Assembly (NCBI GenBank): GCA_003665825.1
Contig: QPFY01000017.1
Span: 434,001 to 498,000 of the forward strand
DNA from: Microbotryum silenes-acaulis
Lineage: Eukaryota > Basidiomycota > Microbotryomycetes > Microbotryales > Microbotryaceae
Length of the DNA stretch: 64,000 bases
Reading direction: 5' to 3'
The notes under the pieces are model-generated. The model had not been told where the DNA came from. It did no database searches and worked only from the letters and a program-made list of their open reading frames with translations. How positions within the stretch are numbered: the first letter of the stretch is position 1; the number at the start of each line of letters is the position of its first letter. The translations under genes and the position numbers were made by a program. Positions 10,028 to 20,540 of this stretch are shown in pieces.

Positions 10028-11452
10028 TCATTCCTGCAGCACCCAATCGACGACCTTGTCGAAACTCTGTCCACACCATTCCGGATCCTTGTTCTGTCCA
10101 TCGGAAGAAGAGAGACGCCGTTCGTCCCCGGGTCGGTATTTCCCTGTGTGGACGAGGAAACGATGAAGACCTAGGTTTTGGACGACAAGGCCTGTGTCTT
10201 GACGATAGTCGTCGCCGACCTGTGGGAGGAGGAGGTTGGGTGAGTTGGTTGGAGAGGAAGGAGGGTTCATCTCGCCGAATCATGTGGGGGAAGACTGACC
10301 ATGCCTACTTGGGACCACTCGTCGGGACCTATCCCTTCATGAGCCAAGGATTCAAGAGCAAGCTCGAAGAATTTTCGTTCTGGTTTACCGACTTTTCGAC
10401 GTATCGAGACGAGATGATACGTCAGCTGAGACGATAGGGTCATCTCGTTTCTCAAAGGATCCATCGTCTTAACTCACCGACCTCCGCTTTCACCCCCGAA
10501 CTCTCCTCCAAAGCAGTGACGAACCCACCGGGACCCAACGACAAAGATCCGTCTTTATCCCTGACGTACAACGCTCGATGTGTAGCGATCAAGCGAGGCT
10601 GAGGTTTCTTATCGTCGATCGCCTTGTCCTCTGGTCCCGAACCAGCCGAGGAGGAAGAAGGATCCTTCTCACCTGCCAGCAGGCGGAAAGCTTTGTTGAG
10701 GGTTGGGTAGTCGAATGAGGAAGGGGATAGACCGATGATGACGCTGTCGAGGTCTTGGAGTGAGGTTGAGGAGGGGGTGGGGAAGTCGGAGAGGGCATTA
10801 GGGGAGAGGAGGTAGAATGGTCTGGGAGACAGATCAAGGGATTTGGTATTAGTCTGGGCGATCTGGGCGATCGTATCGGCGATAGATCCCAGGTACTAAC
10901 TTGAGGTTCTCGGCAACGACGATTTGTCGTACGGCTGAGAGAGAGGTGAAGAGCTATGATAAGAAGAATTCGATGCGCATATCTCGCCACAAAGTTCAGT
11001 CCGGCTCAAAGGTGCCCACATCAGGCGCATACGTGGTGTTGAGGCTGACCTCTGACTCCCTGACGTCCAGGTTCATCTTGTGCAGTTTTGCGAGAAGTGA
11101 AGTTTCTGGTTGATGAACCGAGTGATTCCGTCGCATGATGGAGACGGATTTTGGAAAACGTTGCTTTGGCCAAGGTCAGAATCCGCTGATGGATAACTCA
11201 ATGGGCCTCGATCGCGATCGTACGCACTTGACTCTTTGGAGGTGTTGGATACCCATCTGAGGACGATGCCCGCCTTGCGCAGCCTCTGTATTGCCTGAGC
11301 GGCGTTAGGGGTCGGCTGATCCGAGACGTGGATCGTACCGGACAGATCGATCAGCAGCGCGCGCAGTCTACAAGGGGTGGAGACGGGGGGTTTAATGACA
11401 AGTGAACAGGAATAGGGTAGGACTCAGGAGCTTAGTGGACTTGCCTTGCCAT
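10028..11452 (-). CDS. HDHD2: HAD-superfamily phosphatase, HDHD2/LHPP type
   Basis: Predicted haloacid-dehalogenase phosphatase of subfamily IIA, close to HDHD2. Exons: 11452-11445, 11367-11228, 11105-11050, 10953-10901, 10821-10478, 10391-10309, 10219-10028, giving 291 residues. Seen: motif I LLIDLSGTIHVSD with nucleophile Asp10 (Ser at +2, as in HDHD2), motif II VSNTSKES, ELFTSLSAVRQIV, the lysine of motif III in VVGKPERKFFELAL, and motif IV VGDDYRQDTG followed by LVHTGKYRPGDE. The central part carries a Ser/Asp-rich insertion (around SSSSAGSGPEDKA) not expected in animal HDHD2. The first coding exon is only 8 bases and its intron appears to use a GC donor (AG|GCAAGT). The gene converges on OMA1 and diverges from the caprin-like gene. 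The physiological substrate is unknown. Confidence 0.88.
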
Positions 11453-11751
11453 GCTGGTCGATGGGCAAGCCTCGAGGCAGTGATCCGGTGAGCAATTGGG
11501 AGGGACGTCGCTGGCTGAGCGCTGTAATGGAGACAATTGCGCGTTAGTACTCGTTAGTACTGCTGAGACGATGCGCCCCACTTTTTTGTGGATTGCGACC
11601 TGCAGTGGTGCTCTCCCCTTTTTCGTTCCTCTCTCTCTCTCTCACACCCACCCCACCCGCTTCGACCGCTCGCTACCCTCCGAAGCACCCAACCCAAAAC
11701 ACCCAACACCCAATCAACGCGGCCGAGAAAGCCACGCCCGTTGCCGCAAAC
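11453..11751. promoter_or_regulatory. Bidirectional promoter between HDHD2 and the caprin-like gene
   Basis: A 299-base divergent spacer. It has a TC-rich tract at about 11620-11650 and a C-rich leader before the caprin-like ATG at 11752. There is no obvious TATA box. Confidence 0.5.
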
Positions 11752-14026
11752 ATGTCATCGTCCAAGGAGACCAAGGAGCCGTCGATCCTCACCTCGATCG
11801 CGCGCCACATCCCCGGCCTGTCCATCTCGTCCTCGTCCGGCACCGGCACCGGCAGCAGCTCCGGCACCTCCACCTCCACCTCGAGCGCCAACAAGAAGAA
11901 CCGTGGTCGTAAACCCAAGTCGCAGCCCATGACCACCTCCGTCTCGGCTGCGGCTTCAGCCTCGGACAAGCCTGATCATGCCAACGCCCAGGTCGAGCCA
12001 GCCGCCGCTCCCTCCGCATTTCAGGTGCCCGTCAACGTACCCGAGGTCGAGACGTTGGGAGAGGCGGAGGAGAAGAAGACGAGTGGTGAGTTGTCGTGTC
12101 GCATATGCACTCCCGGCGATGAGCGATGAGAGTGTAGGCCTGCGCCGCGCACTCCGTACCTCGACTCGGCTCAACGCCGCTCGACTCGGGTATCCTCTGT
12201 CCTGCCTCCTATTCTGCTTCTGCATATATCGGCTAATACAGGCATGCGTTCTCCGCTCTCACAGCCGTCGAGGCGTGCCAAAAGCGCATCCGCGCCGCCA
12301 ACAAGAAGATTGTACGTGGCCCTGTTGCGCGCACCCCAAGCGGGGCAAGGCGCAATCGCTTCCATTACCCGCACCTCCCATCGGACCCTAGCTCACCCTG
12401 TCCACCTCTTTCAACAGCAACGCATTGTAACCTACGAGGAAAAGACCGAAGCACTCAACGCCGACCAACAACGCGCCGTCGCTTCAAAGCCCGCCCTCGT
12501 CGCCGTCGTCAAAGAGCTCGAAGAGCTGCTCGTGATCCTCAAGGTCAGTCGCGCCTCTATAAGCAATATTTTCGTCTTACTCACCATCCCAAGCGTGATC
12601 CGCATTACAGGCCGAAGAAGCCGAGGACGAAGCCCGTGATCAACGCAATGCCTCGCTGGAGGAGAAGAGGCAGGCTCGAGCGGTTGAAGCCGCCGTCGCC
12701 TCGGCCCACTCCACGACCGACGCCAAGGTCCTCATCCTCTTGCAATTCCTCCACCTCCACGGCCTCTACACCCAACAAACCACCGGCTTCGCACCGCCCG
12801 TCCTCCCTCCCGTCGTCGCCAATGCTACGGGGCAAGAGGTCGCCGCGGTCAGGATGCTCAAGGAACGATTTACTAGCGGCCCTCTGCTCGGTGGCCACGG
12901 CGATGCCGTCGAGGCGCTTGACAAGATCGCAGGCGAGTCGTCCGAGGAAGCTCTTCCTGGTGTGCCCTGTGAGTGTCAACAGTTGAGCCTAGACTTGCCA
13001 CGTCCTCGACTGATCCATAAATCTATCTATTTGCGTGGTCCAGACTCACGCATCAAGGAGCTCATCGCCGGACTCACCTCCATACCCGCCGACGAGCCCT
13101 TGGCCGCTTCCAACCATCAAGACAACATTCTTCCCGAATCGAACGCTCCTGCCGGCCCCTCGGATTCTGTCACCGCTCTCGTCGACGGAGCCACCGACGC
13201 CCGCGCCCACGACGCCCCTTCGTTCCTCAACGCGTCCGAGCTCGAACAGGTCCCTTCGTCCGAAGCCAAAGTCGCATCCTGGGCCGACGAGGTCGAAGCC
13301 AACCCCGCTGTCGCTTCCGTCGCTCACGAACCCGCTTCGACTCCTACTCTCGCTCCTGCACCTGTCGAAGAACCCGCCGCGGCGGCTCCCGCTGTCCCTG
13401 CTGCTGATGCATGGGGATCCACGACCGGCGGGACCGTCGATTGGGCGACCGAGGATTCGGGCGCTTTACCTTCGTTGCCTGAACTTCAACCTACGGCTGG
13501 GGCTGCACCCATTGCTGGTGCAGGACACGGAGCGACTTTGAGCGTCGATGCGGATGGTTTCCAAGCCGCTCGTCGAGATGGACCCGCACAAGGACAAGGA
13601 CAAGGCCGTGGCCCTCGTGGTTCCCCCGGTGGAGGACGTAACGGGATGCGTGGCAATGGTGAGGAAGGTGGTCGTGGTGGTGGTCGAGGTGGAGGGCAGT
13701 TCAGGAGTCGCAGCGATGGGAATTGGGAACGACGTGGTCCTCCTTCGCAAGGCCAGGGACAGGGCCAGAACGGACTGAGAGATGATGGGTTCACCCAGGT
13801 CATTCACCACAACGGAGGAGATGGCGGTCATCGTGGTCGTGGAAGGCCTCATCGTGGTGGGGAGGGAGGAGGCAGGGGTGGAGGACGTGGACCGAGAGAA
13901 GGTGGGTTCAGGGGTGGTCAGGGTCAGGGTCAGGGTCAGAACAAGGTCGAACGACCCGTCGGTGGGGATGCACCTGCTGCCAACGCGTCGGCCGCCGCAC
14001 CTGCTGCCCCGACGAACAGGTGGTAG
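11752..14026 (+). CDS. Caprin-like RNA-binding protein with RGG-rich tail
   Basis: Predicted cytoplasmic RNA-binding protein of the caprin type, a family linked to mRNP and stress-granule assembly. Exons: 11752-12085, 12265-12311, 12418-12543, 12611-12968, 13044-14026, giving 615 residues. Seen: a Ser/Thr-rich basic N-terminus (residues 1-100), a helical caprin-like region from about residue 112 (AVEACQKRIRAANKKIQRI, YEEKTEALNADQQRAV, LVAVVKELEELLVILK, then KVLILLQFLHLHGLY), an Ala/Pro/acidic linker with conserved-looking DAWGSTTGG, and a Gly/Arg/Gln-rich tail from about residue 470 with GRGGGRGGGQFRSR and GQGQGQ runs, ending at a tryptophan. The second exon uses the acceptor at 12264; the nearer AG at 12242 breaks frame. 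Family assignment rests on the helical region and could be challenged; the RGG tail is certain. Confidence 0.75.
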
Positions 14027-14973
14027 ACGAACAATGATTCCATACCCAAAAACCAAAGTGTTCCAACTTCAAAAATAAAAACTAAAAAGAATAGCGGGCG
14101 GTACGTATAGCATAGCAACGAGTCTTGAAGTTTCCATTGCCTTTTTGGAGCTGCGCTCGTATACAAATCCTCGTTCTTTTCTTGCCTCCTCCCCTTTTTG
14201 GTCCCAATGAGCGCTCTTTTTTCTCTGAAATCAAGGATACCTACCTAAGCCTAGTTGAGAAAGATGTATTCAGGTACGCCTATCATGGATGCCGAAACCG
14301 ACAACCCGGAGAGGTGCTGGAGAAGGGAGTTCATGAGCGTTCATATCATGCCCGACGAAAGCTGCCTCGGCAGCGTCGCGAAACAAGCAAGGCATGACGT
14401 CAGGAGCGTGGGCGGGCGGGACGGCCCCAGTAGTACCCAACGCCGAAACAGAAGTTGTGGGTAGAAAGACAAGATTTCATCAAATATGTACAAAACAGTG
14501 TTGTGTGGGGTTCATACTTTATACAAAGGGGCAAAAATGTGGGAGAAAACGAAAGAGGAAGAAACATGGACATGCCCTCCTGAAAGACAGAAACTGAACC
14601 TCCGTCCGGGAAGGAGGTATCTCGGGGGTCACCGAACGAATTTTTGGGGGATTGGTGCTGGTGGGAGAAGACGAGGGTGAATGTTGCGTAGGCGATGGGG
14701 AACAGACAGGATAAAGGCGAAGGAGAAGGAGAAGTACAGATGCCGACAGGCGCTCAACGTCTTGCGCGGTCACCCCAAACTGTGGAGGATCGTGACCCGA
14801 AAGTTTCCGAATAATTCCACGCGCAAGGGGGGTTGGTGAATCCGGGACAAAATACGGAAGGGTTGCGAGGGACGAACGAGCAAAGCGAACGAGATAGACA
14901 TAATTACGTATGGACGTGTGAATAAGTGGCGCGAACGGGAATGCAAGGACTCGTGCGGGTACTAGGCACGGGA
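14027..14973. other. Intergenic region between convergent genes
   Basis: The 3' regions of the caprin-like gene (+) and the zinc-finger gene (-) meet here. It contains AT-richer 3' UTR-like sequence at 14027-14280 and A/G-rich tracts at 14470-14760. No supportable gene was found. Confidence 0.6.
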
Positions 14974-17585
14974 CTAGAGGACGAACAAGCTCGCGGGTTC
15001 AGCGCGTTCTGCGCCTTCTCCCCGGGCTACGGAGGACCATGTAGGCACGGGGAGGCCTAGTCGTGAGGACGGGTGCGAGCTGATGGTCCCGGCTTGAGCG
15101 TCGAGAGGGACTTCAGCGGGCATGTAAAATGCGGGCGACGACGAGGTCTGCGAGCGCTTGTAGGCGTTAAGCAAGAGCTGCGTTGTGGGATCCGCCATGG
15201 CCGACTCGGGTCCGGTCGTGAGGCCGAGGCCGTTAGGCATCGTCATCATCGAGGGGAACGATGACGCGTAGGCCAAAGCGAAAGCCGAGTTCAAGGAAGC
15301 CGATTGTGAGCTAGGAGTCGACTTCGAAGGTGATGCCGAGGGGATCGAGACCGATGGCAACGTTTGGGGAAGAGAGATGGTAGGCGACGAGAGGTTGACT
15401 GGCGCGACCGAGGGGGAGTTGAGGTTCAAGAGGGGGATGTTGTACGGTGCACAGGAAACGAAAGGGTTTGCGACCGAGTTGAGCTCGCCCAACGCTAATG
15501 GCACGACGCGCGCAGTCGGGACCTGCTGCGCGGCTTGATGGAGGAACTGTGCTGCCTCCTCTCGAGTCGCCTGCTCGCGACGCTCACGGTCTGCAGCCTG
15601 GAACGAGGCCGCGAAGTCGAACTCGACTGGCGGGATGTGGGGCTGGAGATGGGGCTGGAGAGCCGACGAGGGGGGTGTCGGGTACCGTTCCTCGGGCGAC
15701 TTGACCCTACTTTCACCACCGAGCAGGTCATCCAAAATACCGTGGCCCGGGTTCTCGACCGATGCCGCAAAGGAATCAAAGTCGAAGCCGTCCTCTGGGT
15801 TCGCGGCGCCAAGTCGGAAGTGGGTCGTGTGAGCCAGTGAAGAATGCAGCGGGTCGTTGGCGAGGATCGCCTCAAGATCGCTAAGCGTGTCACGATGTAG
15901 ATCCACAGGCGAACATGACGTGAATACCGGCGAGGGATACTCGCTTGCGACCCGATGCTCGAACGACAGCAGTTTTCTGTCGTGACCGTGGGTTGTCGAG
16001 TTGGTCTGCGAAGATTCATCGTCACTTCCATCGTCATCGTCGTCATCGTCGCTCTCCACATCGTCGCTGTCCGACTCGCCAGACGAGCTCGCGATCCCGT
16101 TCGACTCGGGGCTCCCTACGAGCGAGAAGGACCCCAATGCCTCGGGAAGTCCAGCCAGCGTATGGGCACGAGGCCTCCGGATGTTGGGGGGCATCGAGGC
16201 GAGCGTCATGACGTTGTCCGAATAGCGTCGCTGCGGAAACACCGTCGGCTCGTGCGCCAGGTCGACGAGGCCCGACAGAAGCTCCGCAGGCTTAGAGTAA
16301 GCCGGGAACGACGGTGGGACGACGACCTTGGGGACGAGCGGGAAAGGTGCGAGGCCAGGATTCTTCGGTGGCGGCGCCGGCCCGGGTGCAGACTTGTTCG
16401 CTGCAGCGGAGGGCTGAGTCTTGGTGTTGGCGCCGCTCTTGAGCGACGGAGTTTTTTCAAGTTTCTTGTTCGACACGGTCGGGGGCGACAAGGTCGACGC
16501 GCGCTTTTTTCGAACCGCCTTTGCTGCCGAAATGTCCTCGGCTTTCCGATCGTGCAGGCGGGCATGCCGGTTCAACGTGTCCCTATGGGCGTATAAACCG
16601 TGCGCCAGTGTCAGTCAGGCCATGACCCTCGACATGCGCCATTTGTATGGGTGTGTAGGACCTCCTCGTGCTTTCGAGTGCCGGCGAGAGCGTAACACAG
16701 GAGCACGTGCGTCTAAAACGTCGGGGGCGGACCATGAAGCCCAATGGGTTTTCACTGATCTCACGCCAGCGCGCGGCCGGGTTTCAAATCGGCAGCTGAC
16801 CTCGAGTCGACGACTCGGATGACGGCTGGGCGAGCGCGCGCGCTTCTCCACGAGATGGCCCTCCGAGGCCGAGCCCCCCACGCCAGTCGCCAATTGGGCA
16901 GCGAAACAATGATTGAGGGCAGTGCCTGAGCACTTACTGTCGCGCAAAGGTCTTGCGGCACGTCGAGCAAGCATAAGGTCGATCAAGAGTGTCTGCAGGG
17001 AGAGGATGCATGTTGTGAGCAGGTGTTTGGCGTGCCCATGTCCGATCAACAAGTCGGGCTTCGCGGCGGGGTGGTATGCACTGCGCGGTGGTTCTCTAGC
17101 TTCCAGCCGCGGGCTCGTGCCGCTGATCGCAAGTCGTTTCCCCCAACTTTCCTGCGGCGAAATCGGCCGGGGCCCCCTGATCTGGTGCGCATCCCCGCCT
17201 GAAAAATGTGGCGGTCGAAATGCGAGTTCTGGAGCTAGTGTGGGCCCAAAGACGACAGACGAAGAAGAGACCACTCACGCGTTCGTTCGTGGCGTTGAGC
17301 ATGCTCGAGCTTCTTAAAAGACTGTAGAGTGGTGTACCAATCGTCAGCGTCAGCTCGTGGCTCTCACGACCCCGACCGCGCTCTCGTTCGGCACCGGGGT
17401 CGGCCTGCGCACTCCAGAGGAGAGCTGCGACGACCTCGAACGGGCATCAAAGGGGGACTGACCATGGGGCAGTACGCGCAATATGTCATCTTGGGCTCTC
17501 GAGCTGACGAACTCGTGGTCCATGGACCCGACACTGTAGCCGAACTGGGGCCATGAGCGACAGAAGCCTTCATCGCCGTCACCAT
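14974..17585 (-). CDS. C2H2 zinc-finger transcription factor (two tandem fingers)
   Basis: Predicted nuclear DNA-binding regulator. Exons: 17585-17463, 17321-17279, 16992-16938, 16582-14974, giving 609 residues. The two fingers only appear after splicing. Finger 1 has Cys36/Cys39 and His52/His56 (TYCAYC, then LEHAQRHERTH). Finger 2 has Cys64/Cys67 and His80/His84 (YACSTC, then TLNRHARLH). Both keep the C-x2-C-x12-H-x3-H spacing, with a TLDRP linker. The rest is low-complexity: basic KKRAST after the fingers, Pro/Ala-rich stretches, an acidic run with seven Asp (about 15 bases either side of 16040), and a Ser/Pro/Leu-rich C-terminus, as in activation domains. The ATG at 17585 is the nearest in-frame start; TTG at 17720 would be non-standard. 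I cannot assign an ortholog such as Msn2 or Adr1 with confidence. Confidence 0.85.
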
Positions 17586-18170
17586 ACTGTGAGCGCCCAC
17601 GAGGAGTCGAGTCGTCTTTGGGCCGATCGCGAGTCGTCGCGCAGACACTCGAGTCGACGGGATCAAGAAAGACCGGAAGGGGGCACGAGCAAAGGACCCG
17701 AACGAGCCGTGGTCGAGCAAAGGTCGCTATTCGTCTACGGTGGCCCAGGTCGTGTCGAGTCGAAAGGGTGGTGTGTCGTCAGGTGACAAACGTCAATGCA
17801 GCCCTGGTGCAGTGCCAACTTGAAGTTGCGCGACGCACTTTGGTGGTGTGGAGGTGAGACCGGGGAGCGCCTGAAGGCGCTTGGGGCTTCTGCTGCCCTG
17901 TCGCCGCCGTGCTCTGGCCTGCAAATGGGCGAGCGAGCAAACGAAGGCTCAGGCTGTCTAAAGGTAGGTAAACGACCTTCTCTCGGATCCGGTCTTCTAT
18001 GCGCGCGCAACCTCGACTTCGAAGACAGTTCGAACATCGCAGAGAGTCGTCTGTCATGTCACCTTCGGCTGTTTTGTTCGGTTAAATTCCCGACTATTTC
18101 GGGCCCAGGCTCGGTTGCTTCTTTCTATTCTATCAGGAGTCGGAGCAAATGTAGCACTCCTGTTCCACGG

Positions 18171-18320
18171 ACCCTGTAAGGGGATGCCTTACAGAACAGC
18201 CCTATAAGTAGCCTCTGAGTAGCTAGAACTGCCGAGTTCTAGTTACGACTTGCTTTTAGCCTAGCGGTCAAGAACGACAGATTGTATTTTATGCACATCA
18301 GAGGCGCATACCTTACAGGC
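18171..18320. mobile_element. Small MITE-like inverted-repeat element (candidate)
   Basis: The ends of this 150-base stretch are imperfect inverted repeats: CCTGTAAGG followed by GATGCC on the left, and the complement of CCTGTAAGG followed by TATGCGCC on the right. CCACGG occurs immediately outside both ends (18165-18170 and 18321-18326), as expected for a target-site duplication. Inside are two 8-base-stem hairpins (18174-18194 and 18223-18242). It has no coding capacity. The family is not recognised. Confidence 0.45.
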
Positions 18321-20003
18321 CCACGGCGATCGCGTGGCGCCCGTCGCGATTTCCTGAGGGATCTCGGCTCAGCAGCGTCGGAACGGGAACGCGCAACACG
18401 ACTTCACATGAGCATCACTTGCCGATGGACTCGCGCTGATGCCTGAGAAAGGAATCGGGTTTTTTAGGTAGTTCAGAGCCAACTCGGCCGCTTCGCCTGG
18501 CCGATTAGCCGCGATCGACCGTCGAGCCTTCGCCATCACTCGGACAGACCTCCTTTTAAACACGTGGGAATGTCGAGCTACCTATTGCTCACGACCAGGG
18601 GTTCAGATAAAGATTTTTTGTTTTTGTTTTGTCGACGCCTACCAGTAGAGTTGCGACTCGAAGGCGAGCAGAATTTATAATTGTCAAAGAGTTCCTTCAT
18701 CAACGGTCGGCTTCGAACCGGTCAAAATTGCCGAAAAGAGCCACATTTAGGTGCCCGCGCGACGCCGACGACCCAAAGAAAAAGGATAGTGCCAGGCACC
18801 CCGGACCAAATCTCGGAACGGCCCCGTGACTTGGCCCAAATTGAAATGATCGTCCGGCCTACGCGCGCGTCGCACGCCTTGCTGCCTGCTACTGCAGCAG
18901 CAGCAGTGCAAGCAGTTTCGTACATTCTTGCCCCCTTGCTAATGCAAAGCTCCGAATTCAATTCTGAGCCGTCTGGGCGCTAAGCACCGAGGTCCAGAAC
19001 CCCATTTAAGCGCACTGGTTGATCTCGATTCTCTACAGGACGATAGGGTATACTGTCCGCCCATGTAAACACCATTAGACACCAAGGTATACTCTCAAAT
19101 TGCTTTATGGTAGGGTTTATCAACTTCAAATGGCAGATGATGTAAACCTAGCGAGCAAGATATTCTTTCGAGCTGGGGTGAGCGGACCTTTCCGCCCTTT
19201 TTCAAGTTGACGCTTACCAACTCTCGAAACTGCTACAGCAACAGGTAGGTAGTCAACTACTGGATGCAAGATCTCACACGAGTGTACCACAGGGCTCGAA
19301 TTCCAACTGTGCCTCGTACCAAAGTATCTTCTTGTGGCGTCCCCCCCAGCTGAGATCGACGTCACCGACGTGGGCGCATAACGGAGGCCGCAGCAGCCTC
19401 TGGAACCGCTGACGGCGGTTCGGCTTCAAATTAAACCCGCCTTTCCCGCCTTTCACTTGGCCACGTCAGCGTCTCCGAGACGTCGTCAGGACTCGGAGCC
19501 GAGGAGAACTTCTTTCTAAATAGCGACCTGGTACTTATTAGGTACCTAGACAGGCGGCAATCGTCTGCAGTGCTGGGATGTGCCAGAGGGTATGACGTCA
19601 GGCTGCGCCCGTTGCTAGCCACTACTTAAACGGTGGTCTCAAGTGAATTGAATACACGATGTCCCCACCACTGAACACCACCTTTGTAGCTTGCATCAGG
19701 CTCCCGATCAAGGCAATTAATGAAGGTAAAGCCCACCACCCTGTTATAGAATGACCGACTAAGCACCACGTGCCTGGCGCGACACGACCGGAACTTCGTC
19801 GACTGGCAGGAGGCACAGGGGTTGACTTTCATTCTGATCCCGGCTCGCCGACTTGGTTCGTAGTGCAATGCTACTCTATAACTTCGCACCTCCTTGGACC
19901 TTTTGTGACTTGAATTTACTAGCCACATACGGCAGAGGCTATAGTGTATCTGCTCACTCCTCGTCCCGGATCGTCAATTCATCTCGAACGATCAATCGCA
20001 GGA

Positions 20004-20019
20004 AGGCCCGAAAGGGCCT
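20004..20019. other. GNRA-type hairpin in intergenic DNA
   Basis: A perfect 6-base stem AGGCCC/GGGCCT encloses GAAA. As RNA this would be a stable GNRA tetraloop on the plus strand. There is no surrounding covariation evidence, so an RNA gene is not claimed. Confidence 0.2.
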
Positions 20020-20540
20020 GACCTGAGCGAGGTAGGTATCGCCAACAGATCCGAACACTTTTGTGTCACGTCGTCATATCCAGCACAATTCAAACATTAT
20101 TGGAGGTGAGCGCCGCCCTCGTGCGACTCCGAAGAACACTCGGACGTACGGTAACTCGGTCGTCCGCGGAGTTAGATTGACCGAACGAGCGGCGACTCTC
20201 TCGTCGGATGCTTCCGAGGAACGATCCGGGCGTCGACATTAGCACTTGCCTCAAAGCTCTTGGTTTTGCACGTGATCCGAGACGCCGATCCAGAAGCATC
20301 CCATCCAGGGTATTCTGTGGGAAGAACCTACCTGCTTTCACGCCTCACTCTGCGACGAGTTCCGACCTCTTCAACAGCGGATCACGGTCGCCGCCGGACT
20401 GCACCGGTACCCCGCGTCCTCAAACTCCGGCCCCGCTTGCCGCCCTCTCAGCCCCCACATCGACTTCCCAAGGACGACCTTCCTCTGGCTTCTCACACCT
20501 TTCAAATCGATTCCCTACATACCTCTGGTCACTTAAAGTC

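Larger units (their letters stand above)
17586..20540. other. Gene-poor stretch of about 3 kb
   Basis: Sits between the divergent zinc-finger and HSDL2-like genes. No open frame here looks like a conserved protein. It holds a small inverted-repeat element (18171-18320), a T-rich run near 18612-18632, a GNRA-type hairpin at 20004-20019 and several TAGGTA/GGTACCTA-like short palindromes near 19530-19550. Long regulatory regions for both flanking genes may lie here. Confidence 0.55.

Noticed and set aside
12243..12264. Acceptor at 12242 for caprin-like exon 2
   Set aside because: It puts the helical region out of frame. The next AG at 12264 fits phase and gives KKTSAVEACQKR.
15955..16596. 213-codon plus-strand frame
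   Set aside because: Opposite the last exon of the C2H2 gene. Arg-rich with no motif.
17586..20540. tRNA, snRNA or other RNA gene in gene-poor DNA
   Set aside because: No A/B-box pair with a foldable cloverleaf and no recognisable snRNA motif was found by eye; only isolated hairpins.
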